A stretch of 64,000 bases of DNA from Tricholomella constricta (lineage: Eukaryota > Basidiomycota > Agaricomycetes > Agaricales > Lyophyllaceae). Within the stretch, counting starts at the first letter, position 1. The number at the start of each line of letters is the position of its first letter. The stretch lies in assembly GCA_013368375.1 (NCBI GenBank), contig JAACJP010000016.1, positions 434,001-498,000 of the forward strand. Direction: 5' to 3'. The position numbers and the translations under genes were made by a program. The notes under the pieces were generated by a model. That model made no database searches, had not been told where the DNA came from, and worked only from the letters and a program-made list of their open reading frames with translations. Of the stretch, positions 45,572-56,788 are shown one piece after another.

Positions 45572-47819
45572 ATGGCCTCCTTCTGCGTCCTCATTGCCCT
45601 CTATGTGCCGCTTGTGGCTGGCGCGACCTCTCTCGGTCTTGCTCATGTTCCCTATCATGTATCTCCGAAGCTTTTGAGAGTTGCCAATGGTATCATTGCA
45701 CCTGACGGGTTCAATCGTTCGTAAGTTTATTTTTTCATTGACACGACTTCTCAACTTATACGATTGTCCAGGGCTGTTTTGGTGAACGGTCAACACCCTG
45801 GCCCTTTGATCACGGGAAAGAAGGTGCGTAACAAGCTAATTGGAATTGCCGCTCATATTAATTTCTATGAAGGGATCGACTTTTCGCTTAAATGTCGAAA
45901 ACGGATTGACAGACCCCACGATGCAGAGGAGTACGAGTATCGTGAGTCTCGTGGGCCATCTTCGTCAAGGCGCTTAGTCATTCATACATCTTTCAGCATT
46001 GGCACGGGTTCTTCCAGAAGGGTACCAACTATGCAGATGGACCTGTCGGTGTCAACCAGTGCCCTATATCTCCTCAAAACTCGTTCTTGTATGAGTTCGA
46101 AGTCAAAGATCAGGCCGGGACCTTCTGGTATCACTCTCATTTTTGTATGTCGTCCTGGAAATGCTGTCTGTTTGTGCGCCTGACGCAAACCTTGAAATCA
46201 GCGACGCAGTACTGTGATGGCCTCAGAGGTCCTCTCGTTGTCTATGACGATAAAGATCCGCACAGACATCTGTATGATGGTCAGCCACAACTTATGCCTT
46301 CCATGCTATCGTTGACATCTCAATATGCCAGTCGACGATGAAAATACGATTATAACCCTCACAGAATGGTATGGGATCAGATATTCCATTTCAACGTTTT
46401 TTCATCTCCTGCTAGGTGGCACACTCCTTCACCGTCTATCCTGGACATTCCTGTTGCCCACACGACCCTGATCAATGGCAAAGGTCGAGCGAACAATGGA
46501 CCAGCTGTACCTCTTTCGGTGGTCAATGTGGAAAGGTTCAAACGCTATCGAATGCGACTTATCTCGATTGCATGCGAGGCGAACTTTATGTTTTCCATCG
46601 ATCACCATTCGTTCCTCGTGATTGAAGCTGACAGTCAGAATATCAGACCCTACTATGCCGACAAAATCCAAATATTTGCTGGTGCGTCCCTTCTCCTGTA
46701 AGAGTTATGCGTAGCTCTCATTGCGGCGGCGATAGGCCAACGGTACTCTTTCGTCTTATTTGCCAATCAAAGAGTCGATAACTATCGGATCCGTGCACTG
46801 CCTAACAAAGGAATGGGCGACCTTCCATTGAATTTTAACGGTGGCATCAACTCCGCCATTCTCCGGTACAAAGGTGCGAAAGAGGTCGAGCCGAAGTCGT
46901 CAGAGAAGCACTATGGGAAGCTCCTTGAGGAGTCCGAGCTCCGTCCTCTACTGATTGATGCACGCGCTCCCGGCGCTCCATATCCTGGGGGTGCTGATGT
47001 GAACATCAATCTCGACATTTCCGTGGACTTTGTGGCGCTGCGGTTCTTGATCAACAATGTGTCGTATTTTTCTCCCGCAGTCCCTGTACTGCTTCAGATC
47101 CTCTCGGGCGCCAAGACTGCACAGGAGCTCATGCCGGCAGGCTCTGTATATACCTTGCCACGGAACAAGGTCATCGAGGTGACCATTCCAGGGGGCGCTC
47201 CTGAAGGACCGGTAAGCCTTCGTTCACAACCATATCCAATCGTTTCTCACAATTGAGTCAGCACCCTTTCCACCTGCATGGAGTGAGTGTCACCTGTTCA
47301 ATACCCACAGTTACCGAATGAATGCTATTCCAGCACTCTTTCTCCGTTGTCAAAAGTGCAGGCGCGAATGCCAAATCAAATTACAGAAACCCTGTGAGGA
47401 GAGATGTCGTCAGCATCGGAGACCTAGGAAGTAACGTCACTATTCGATTTGTGACTGACAATCCCGGTCCTTGGCTTTTGCATTGGTCAGTACTTTCTAA
47501 ACATACATTATTCTGCTGCTCATGGGAATTCTGTCCTGCAGTCACATCGATTTTCATCTTGAATTGTGTGTTATCATACCTTTCACGTTATCGTGCAGTA
47601 CCACTAATACTTTCTATCAGTGGTCTAGCAATTGTCTTTGCAGAGGACTCTGCGCACACGAATGCGACCGTCCAACCACCAGGTCAGCCTTCTTCGTCTT
47701 TTAGCTTACTTTTGTGCTTCATGTGCATCAATGTAGATGATTGGAGAGCTCTCTGCCCTACCTACGACGCCCTACCACCCTCTGCAACAAATGTCACAAT
47801 TGTTCCCAATGTCGACTAG
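45572..47819 (+). CDS. Laccase (multicopper oxidase), 538 aa, secreted
   Basis: Thirteen exons give a 1617-nt frame: 45572-45720, 45772-45823, 45873-45941, 45997-46144, 46202-46279, 46332-46368, 46416-46681, 46736-47211, 47262-47282, 47334-47485, 47542-47565, 47621-47682 and 47737-47819. The start [17 protein letters not shown] is a signal peptide; an upstream in-frame ATG at 45533 would add 13 residues and spoil it. Copper motifs: L1 HWHGFFQ, L2 WYHSHF, L3 HPFHLHG, L4 HCHIDFHLEFGLA. All ten His and the T1 Cys are present. Position +10 from that Cys is Leu, typical of medium-potential enzymes. It oxidises phenols and reduces O2 to water outside the cell, in lignin breakdown, melanin formation or detoxification. 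One 21-nt exon encodes exactly L3. Complete and apparently functional. Confidence 0.95.
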
Positions 47820-48109
47820 TAAGATGACCGGTCTTTATTCCTCATCGTATCCTTTTTAGACACGTATCTTCTGTTCGATTTATGCTATGTCCATACGTTC
47901 TTGAATCTCATGATTGTTTTCAACATGCAAATTCACAAGAGATCCATTCACACCACACTAGTCAATTTGCTCATCTGCGAAACAAAAGACACTGAGGAAT
48001 ATCTCCATACTACTCTCGGATGTGCTGCATCGAACTGGAATTTTGTCACGTCACATTTTCCGAGCCTGCTTGTGGGCTCGACGAGGAATCAAGTACTAAG
48101 GCCTAAGCT

Positions 48110-48222
48110 ACAAATATACCACATCTATGTTATGTTCCAAGTTCTATTTATAGAACTTGGTCTTATACCTCCAAGAGCGCAGTGTGGGAAAATGTTGGAT
48201 CAATTTTGATAATCAGTGATGT
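48110..48222. repeat. Dispersed repeat copy with a perfect 24-bp palindrome
   Basis: CCAAGTTCTAT-TT-ATAGAACTTGG lies at 48137-48160. 48134-48222 matches 12552-12642, and 48112-48134 matches 7328-7350. The repeat ends about where the LINE region begins. Confidence 0.6.
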
Positions 48223-48239
48223 TCTGATGCTATCAATAA

Positions 48240-51200
48240 TTACTTTGCTTTAGTATTTAGTATGTATTTGGTTGACTACGTTACGTAAGTAACTCAGGTT
48301 TCGAGAAACCTCGTCAACTCGTCGAGAAGGGGATAGAGGAAGGGAAGTTAAGTAGAAGAGATAATAGAAAACTTTTGAGATTTTGTGAGTAGAGAGATAT
48401 AGGAAAGATGGGGAGGGAGAGTGATCAAGGACTTCCGGTTATGATTTTCGGGAGAAGAGGGATGGGATGGCGAGGACGCACGTTTCGCAATACCCCAGAT
48501 TCGACCAGCCAGACGGATAAGCGTTGTGTGCCAGGTTGCCGCAATACGGAGTCGCAAACGCTCGACCTTAAGGGAGGAAAGGGACGTGAGGTTTAGATCA
48601 CGCGTGATATCATCGATGTGCGGTAGAACACCATAATAGTACATGGTGTAGCCCGTGGGCCAACTCTGTGAGTCATGCGAGATAGTACACGCATGCTCAA
48701 GAGCGCGGGTTTGGTATTGGGCAGGAACATCATAGACATCAAATAGCGTGGAGGTAGCCGAGACGATGGTTTTGTTCGCTTCCTCGCGTAGTGATGAGAA
48801 ACGAGGACAGCGAACGAAGATGTGGCGAGCATCTTCGAGTGATTCACATCCAAACCTACAGTAAGGCTGTGCGCCTGATCGTAAGCGGGCGGAGAGGCGA
48901 GACGCGGTGTCGAGCTGATGTGCACGGAGGTAGAGCTGCACGACGGCCGAAAAGGATGAGGTTGAGCGGAGGTACGGGAACTCCGGAGGGGCCCTCGTAT
49001 AGTAAGGAGGAAAAATGGTGCAGGGAAGGAGAAGAAACGTAGGAGGAAGTGGCTAGGGCATGTAGGAGATGACGAGTGAGATCGGTTTCAATCCATCCGT
49101 CGACGGCGTTAAAAGGAGAGAAGGGGTCCATGTGGAATGTAGGTGGGAGGGCAGGACGGATTGGGAGAAACGATTTCTGCGCAGAGGTGGCAGCATGATC
49201 TGCGAGGCGGTTGAGCTGGGCGGGAGGTGAGGAGGATGTGGTGTGAGCCTTGATATGAGAGAGGTCAATGTGGAGGCCGGTTTGGAGGGCGCGAGACTGG
49301 AGGTCAGCGATCCAGCGATATATGGATCGGGAGGGCCTTCGTGAGAGCTTGTGGGGTTGGGAATGGAGCGGGGAGGTTATTGTCTTGACGGAGGCGAGGT
49401 GGTCGGTGTAGAGGTTGATGGGTCGGTCTGGTGGTTGGTGGGAATGCCGGTGGAGGGCGAGGGTGTATGCAGCAGCAATACCGTAGGCTTCGCCGGTGAG
49501 GATGGACACAGATTTCCTAAAGTCAGAAAGGGACAGAGTGAGGACAGAGCGGTTAGCAACGACGGCGAACGTGACAGAGGGAAAGGGGTGTTGTGGGGTG
49601 GAGGGGTTTAATATCATGGAGGCGTCGGAGGCGTAGAGGGAATCAGGGGACTGGTGTTTGAATATGGATGGGGCGGATTGAAGGCTTGCAATGATGAGGT
49701 CTTCGGACAAATGCTGACGTGTGGGCCGAGGGAGGAGGAGGAGAGGGTCCGGGAAGGAGAGCGCGGGAAGGCAAGAGGAGAGGGATCGAAGCCATGTCGT
49801 AAACAGAGGCCAGTCACGGCGGAGGCAAGGGTTGGGGTGGACGAAGGATGTGAGCGGTGCGAAGGTGGTCAGGATGAGCAGTGGGGAGTCATAGGACCAC
49901 CGACCGAAGTGCTTGAGGAGCGTGAACCCGTATCGGGCGAAGTTGGTAAAGGTCCTAAAGGGGATGAAGTCAGCAGGCAGAGGAAATGCGGACTGGGCCC
50001 GACAGATGTTGTAGAGGTGTAGGATGCTGATAGAACCGTCGAGGATGTGCGTAAGATCTGTGGGAAGGATAGAAATATCAAGGTTAGCGAGGACAGTCCG
50101 AGCAACAATCCATGGTACGGGAATTTGTTTAGAAGTATAATGGGGGGACGGGTGCCGAAGAGGGTGCGAGACGGCGAAGGGGGAGACACAACCATTAAGT
50201 TGACAGGACCAATCACTAAGAGTGACATGGGCCATTTGGCGGAAGGGGGAAATATGGTGATTAAGGTCTCGGTGGACCCCGGCTGCCGCGAGGGCGCTGT
50301 TTAATAGCGCGAGCGAAGGAAAGTCAAATCCACGAAGGGACAGAGGGGTAAATAAAAGCTGAGAATTAAAATGAAAAGGGAAGCCGAGATACTCGTGAAC
50401 CTTGTGAGCCACGACCTGGTCGAGTTTCCAGGCGAGTTCTGGGGTGAGGGGTTGAAGGGCGAGGAGGGGTCAGATCTTAGAAGTAAGGCACTGTGAAATG
50501 AGCCGGCGGAGGGCAGTTAGTGGTAAACGCCGATGCAGGAGGGGAAAATTGAAGTCGGAGATAATGTCGTAGATGTGCTGGAAGTGGAGGTCAGGCTGAT
50601 TGATGGGGACCCGAAGGAAGACGGCGTGGGAGGTCACGACGCGAACATCATGGTGGAGGGTGGTGGGGCTGGAGGGGTTAGCATAATCGACGGATGGAAT
50701 GGAAATGGTGGGGGTGGGAGAGGAGTTAGGGTAGAATGGGGAGTTGTAGGCGTAGAAGGCACTTTTGCGCCACTCGGTCTCCCAGCCATAAGTGGCCTGG
50801 AAACGGTCTGCGTGTCTGGCCATTGACAGGAGGAGGGGAATCGAGGAGTAGAGGAGGAGGCTATCGTCCATGGCCTCGATCATAGAGACCCGAAGGTTGG
50901 AGGCCTCGGAAGGGACGTGAGGGACATCGAGACGGGCGTGGTTGATGGACTTGATGTGGATTTCGCCTGGTTGGTCATGTTGGAGGTCTGATAGCCAACG
51001 ATTGCCAAGGCTGGTGGTGAGAGTACATTTGAGGGGGGACAGCGAGCCTCCCTGTTTAGTGACGCCATCGACGAGGAAGGGTTCGGTGAAGCCATATGCA
51101 GTTTTGACACGGTATGGGACTTGTTCTTGTGAAGATCTGTCAAGGTCAATGATGGAGGGGGGCAGGCCATAGGCGGTGATAGCATCGTAAAACCCTTCAG

Positions 51201-54200
51201 GTTGAAGCATGTCGAAGCCCTTTTTCTGATCCCGTTGGAGAATATACAGGGGTGTTCGCGTTCGGTCGGCATGCTTTTGAATCTGAGAGATGAAGGAAAT
51301 GAGATCTCGTCCTTGGACCCCAGGCTGCGTCGCTATTTGGCATTCAGGGATGAGACCATGCTTAGCGACATAGGGCCCCAGGAGAGTGTTTAGCCAGGCA
51401 AACGGAGGATTTAAAAGGAAATTGTTACAGGCGATACCGCGATAATTGGACAAGAAAAGGGGAGGGCCGCGCTTGTGTATGGTAGAGATGTTGGTGTGCT
51501 TGACCGATGCGGGGAAGTGGGAGCTTGAGATGGTGTAATTGGTGAGGCGAAGGACGATGCTGAGTGCGCGATCGGAGAGGTGTTTAATGAACCACTTCTC
51601 CCAGCCATCAGGCCCTGGGGTCGGGCGGGCGTTACCCCGGCTGAGTAAAGAGCGGAGGTTTGGGAGGTCAAGGAGTTGAGGCCATACAAACGGTTCGGCC
51701 GCGGTGCGTTGGGCGATGGTGCGGACAGAGGGAGAATCCATCCAAGGCTTCTCTTGCGGAGCACGGGGGGTGCGGTGATAGAGGCGGGAGAAATATTGTG
51801 TGGTGATCGACTTGACATGATCGGTGCCTGTAAATATGGTGTCCGGGTCGGACGAGGGGTTAGAGGAAAGCGCAAGAGGTAATTGAGAAAAATGATGGGG
51901 AAACAGTTGTTTAGCAGAACCACCTCTCAGGACCGCAGATATTTTCCCGGCAGACTGCTGGGACAAAAGTTCTCGGCGACATTCCCGTTCCTCGGCAAAC
52001 CGAATGCGGTTGAGGTGTCGCCTAAGGAGTTTGAGGTAATGTTGGTAACCTTTGGTGGAGTAGTTCGGTTGGTGAGAAGCGAGGAAAGAGGCATAATACC
52101 GCGGCGCCCAAGGGGTACATGGGTACCGGTCGAGCCCAGTGGTGTGGAGAGTGTTGAGGGCAGAGATCAGACGGTTAATGCGGTGGAGTTTGCGCATGAT
52201 GATGCGTATGGTGGAGTTTGTGGGTTTAGTTACCTTACTGGCTGCTGGCTTGGGCAGGTCAAAGGACTCGCGAGCCGCCTGAAGGAGGATCTCCGTCATT
52301 TGATGGTAGGCGGTGTCAAAAGTGGGATCGTCAGTCACTGAGAACGTATCAAGATCCTTTTCATCGAGACGGTGGTCCACTGCATGCGCAAAGTCTTTAA
52401 ATCTGTTAGTTTGAGAGCGGTGAGGAAAACAGAAGCAAGGAGCGTAAGATGAAGGCGGGAGTTCGGTGGGCACGGAAGGAGCGCCCGGGATGGTAGCGGG
52501 AGGGGTGAGAACCAATTGCGAGAGGACGGGAAGGTGGTCAGTGGACGGAATAAAGTGTGAGAGGGTAGAAATAGATCCAGAGATTGTCCCGAGGTTCGAA
52601 GCGGCGGCACGGTCAATGATGGACCGAACCTGTGGTGAGTGGAACTTGGGATTGTCAGGATCTGTGTTATGGCCCTTGTAGGTGTAAGTGTCGTTCACAT
52701 GGCGGTCAGGTATTTGGGCCCAGAGGTCAATGCCGGACGTCGCCCGGAGAAAGGTGGAGTAAGCGACGCGGGAGTTTGACATCCGGGCGGTTGTGGCCGA
52801 GGATTCCGAGAAGGCGATTGTTGCGTTAAAGTCTCCATGCAAGGACCAGGAGTGAGGGGTGGAATTGCAGAGGTCTATGAGTTCAGGCCAGAATTGGTGG
52901 GGCGCTACTCCAGGGTCCCAGGGAGCGTAGACCCCGATGAGCCTGTGAGTAAACCCTTGGTTGTTAGTAGTCGGGATGATCAGGTCCAGGGCCAAGGCAC
53001 GGCCATCAAGGGAGGGGGGCAGAGGGAGGGGAGAGCCACATGAAATGCTGCGATGAACAGCAACAATGACCCCCCATTTTCCGCGGTTCCGATGACCGGC
53101 AGGCTTTCCCGGACTTTCATGAACAGAGTAATCACGTAAATTGAGACGGGAAGAGACGCGGTGGGGACTTTTGGTTTCACCGATTACCAGTGCGTTGGGC
53201 CTTACTGAATGCATCATGTCGGAGATGGCGGCGATTTTCATGGGATCCGCCAACCCGTTTGCATTGATGGCGACCGTTCGGAAAACGGCGGAGCCTGATC
53301 CCATGGGGGGGAAGGAGGCACGAACACAGGTAGAGGAGAAGAAGAGAGAGAAGAGGAAGTAGAACACAATAAACGATAAAAGGAATCTCGGGCGATAAGC
53401 CCTGGGGGCCGAGTGCCATTTTGAGGTGGTTGGTCGTGGTCCCAATGGAATGCAGGACACGCCAACGCGAGAAGAGAGGGAAGACAGAAGAGCGGAGAGA
53501 CAGGATGCGGAGGGAAATGTAGGAGTAAGGGGTCGCAAGGCAGAAAGGAGACGAAAGGGCAAATGACGGAACGGATAAAGGGAGAGATAGTCATGTAGGT
53601 AGTTTTGGGGGAGGAAGCGTATAGATCGAGAAGGTAAAGACCGTGGATGGTCATGATAAATAGGGTTCCCGTGAGTAGGGAACAGCCGGCGGGGGCCAGA
53701 TGGACCCGAATTTACTTTCCGACAGAAAGGGTTGCAGTTTGAGGGAAGAGGTGGAGTTGTGGGACTTACCTGAGTGGATGCGGTTGGGTGGGAAGACGGG
53801 TCGACCTCCATGTTGAGGTTCTGGAGGGAGCCGTCGCGAGAGGTAGTGAGCGCGGCTTGGGGACGAGCACCGTCAGTGTCGTCAGTTTCCTGGCGAGGCC
53901 TCTTTTTGGAGGAGGATGCCAAGGGTGGGGCCAGCCCAGGTACTTGCTCGGGAGGAAGAGGTGCGGGACTGGCAAGAGAGGTCGGGGCTGGAAGACCCGG
54001 CGGGGAGGACGGGGGCTGAGTCGGGAATGTCAAGATGTTAGTCGCAGACATTGTGGCGGGAAGAAGGGAGTTTAAGAAAGTATCAGCGGACTTCCGAAGC
54101 TCGGCGACATTACGTTGCTCTTCGATGACCCGTTGGTTGAGGTCAATGATGTGCTGTGCCACCTGGCTGCGTTGGGCTTCGGAGGTAGCCATGGTGAGGA

Positions 54201-55485
54201 GCAGTTGCGCCGTCGAGAGGGAGTTGCGTAAGCTGCTGAGTTCGCTCTGAGCAAGGAGTTGTTGCGACAGTTTCATCTGTAAAACGATTGTGTTGGTAAA
54301 CATGTTGGTGTACCGATCTTGCGCCGAGTGCATGGCTTCGACGAGGTCGTGATGGTCAAGTGTAATCTTGTTGAGGGCTTGGGAGAGTGTTTGGATCTGC
54401 ATGCCGAGGCCGTCGAGCTGTTGGCGAACGAATGGTGATTCTTCGCTGGCTGCGCGGACCGTAGACGTTATGGTGGGAAGGCTGGCAGTGTTGAGGTTGT
54501 ATAGGTAGTCCGGCTTGTTGGGCTTGAAAGCCTGGTTGGCGTCTGGAAAGGCTTCGAAAGGATCTGTGAGGAAGGAGGTTATGATGTCAGGGTCGCGGAG
54601 GATGACGGTGTAGACAGTTCCGTCAAGCTCAAGCCGGCTGCTGCGCCAGGCGTCGGTACCATACTTTGACCTGATATAGGAATCGATGATGACCTGTGCC
54701 TGGGGGTAGCCGCCAACGTTAGTGATCGCAACCTCGAGACCATAAAGGGGTTGTATATAGCGGGGCACGATTGGGGTGAGTGTGGTAGGGTTGCCTCCGG
54801 GCCTGTTTTCGAGCACGGGTTTGTTAGTAACAAGGACATCGACAGAGTTGCGATGCACGAAGGTATAAGTAACCCGAGCGCCGGTCTTGGCGATGGTGGT
54901 GGCTTGAACTTCGTGGTGCTGGTGTTGGAAAATACTGTCGAGCTTATTCTTGAGGTCGGAAGCGTCCTGCCTGTTCTGGGTTGCGAAAGCCAGCTGGCGG
55001 CTTTTGTCGGGCCCATGTTGGATGCGCCAGAGAGCTGTGATGCCGTTGACGTTGTCCAGGGTCCTCCGCACAAGTTCCAGGACATCTGGGCGGGGAGAGG
55101 CCTTGAGGGGCCCAGTGAGCAATACGGTGGCGTAATCTATGTTGTCCTGAGCAGTGCGGTAAGAGCCTGGGGTGATTTCCAGGTCCGGCAAGTCCTGGCC
55201 GTTTTTGATGAGGTCTGCGACAATTTTTCTTAAGTGATCAATGGCGGATTGGGGGCCGGAACGGTCAAGCCCAGAGACCGTCAGCTCCAACCCAGTGAAC
55301 GGGCGGGTGGTTGGGTTGAAAACAGGAGGAGGAGAGTCGGGGCGTTCATCTGAGACAGGGGGAGGTCGGAGTGGTCCCGGTATAAACGGCATATTTTGGT
55401 CAGAGATGTAGGGGTTAGGGCGACGTAAGGTACAGAATATGATTATGAGGAAGAGTCAGAGTATGATTATGAGGAAGAGTCAGAA
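48240..55485 (-). mobile_element. LINE (non-LTR retrotransposon), near full length
   Basis: A minus-strand element with ORF1-like region, apurinic-type endonuclease, reverse transcriptase, RNase H and a terminal zinc-finger. The 5' flank has a 24-bp unit (tatgattatgaggaagagtcagag) in two copies at 55438-55485. The 3' end is somewhere near 48240-48300. I could not identify target-site duplications, so boundaries are approximate. Confidence 0.85.
48348..55392 (-). pseudogene. LINE ORF1/ORF2 polyprotein region
   Basis: The frame starting MPFIPGPLRPPP at 55392 stays open for 1640 codons. Its first ~450 residues look like ORF1: RRM-like pieces and a coiled-coil-like part (LRNSLSTAQLLLTMATSEAQ). 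A GTAAGT donor at about 53769, followed by a low-complexity linker, suggests ORF1 and ORF2 are really separate. ORF2 has the endonuclease (VAINANGLADP, SLHGDFNATI, STDHLPVLSQL), RT (QRDQKKGFDML, TKQGGSLSPL, MIEAMDDSLLLYSS), RNase H (LYASDASMIL, GEAYGIAAAY, LYTDHLASV, NRLADHAA) and a CRFGCESLEDARHIFVRC finger. A TGA at about 50467 (TSKI*PLL) and a frame slip near 48930 disable it. Confidence 0.85.
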
Positions 55486-56298
55486 TTGCATTAGGTTGTA
55501 TTGTGGTGGTGGTGGTGGTGATGGTGGTGGATGCTGAGCAATTGGACGAGCACGTGAATAAAACATCACATTGTCGTCCAAGCAATCGGATGAGCACGTG
55601 ATCAAGATAAGCGTTACCACTGCCTCCACCACACAGCTGCAATGACCCAAATTGCGCATCGATGTCACATATCCTAACTTGTCACGATGGTGACAGGGTC
55701 TCGCCGTTTGCAGGGACACTCCCGAGTATGTGAGCCCATCTTTGTTGATGGCAAAGTGAATATATTGAATGAGCAGCAGGTTTTCCAGGACTGACACTCA
55801 ACTGACAGAGAACTCCCCCATCCATACCCCCATCCCTATACGAGTCACTGACTATATTAAGGACACGACTGGGATGCATGGCGGGCACGAGAGCCTGTTT
55901 GGGCGCCACGTCATCTCGATTTGGGAACTTGTGGGGGGCAGGGGAGTTGAGGGGTGCAGTGCACAGAAGATTACCATGTGGGAGAGGTGTTGTTTGCAGG
56001 CATGCACTACGGGCAGGTTCGCAAGGGCACTGCGATAGCAGAAACTCGTCGCTGCCCGTCCCTGAAGCATGCAAGGTAAGCATCATCATTGCCTCCACCA
56101 CACAGCTGCAACGATATGATCTGTGTACCGCCATGCATCTGAATTCAACACCTCTACTTCAAGTTGCAGGGACCTCCCAGGTTTGTGACCATTGTTCAGT
56201 CTTAAGTGCGCCGGGTGATGCGGGCAAGCTCCAGGGCTTCTTGGAGATCATTCATGAGCTTTGCACAGCATAATGGCACTATGAGCACGTGGCCTGGC
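55486..56298. repeat. Intergenic with (GTG)n and a diverged ~470-bp direct duplication
   Basis: A GTG-rich microsatellite lies at 55505-55530. The phrase cctccaccacacagctgcaa occurs at 55626-55645 and 56093-56112, and tgcagggac(a)ctccc with gt(a/t)tgtga follows each copy at similar distance. No gene seen. Confidence 0.55.
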
Positions 56299-56788
56299 TG
56301 TTAGGGCGACCTCCGAGCAGAGCTTAGTCGTACTGGCAGAGGGGAATCCAATGTTATATTATGTATGATATAGAGAGCGTAAGTAAACCTACCTGGCAGA
56401 GGAGAATCCAATGAGAATAGAGTAAAGGATTCCCCCATGTCAGGAGGATGACTATATATGAGTAAGATACGTGAGGGCCGGCTCTCTGGGGTGTATGGTA
56501 CGTAAATGATAACGGATGGGCAGCAGCGCGTGTATGTACACGTTCTCGACGCTGTCCGATCCTCGTGGCTCAGGGTGCGGGCACGAGGTCGGACGACCGA
56601 CATCGGGATGTCGGTCGTCGGGATCGGGCGCGCGCTGGAAGGAGGAGTAACGACAGGAAGGTATAAGTATGTACACCGACACTTGGGGCAGAGCATCGGG
56701 GTCGGGATCGCGATCGGTCGGTAGTGATCGCACGGGTCGGGGGACAGTTGGTGAGCATCGGAGGGCGCGAAAGGGAGTTCTCCTAACA
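56299..56788 (-). repeat. 3' LTR of element D (490 bp)
   Basis: Minus-strand sequence TGTTAGGAGAACTCCC...GCCCTAACA matches the C LTR ends and keeps the doubled ggattcccctctgccag motif around an intron-like segment. The pol stop abuts it directly, as in C. Confidence 0.88.
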
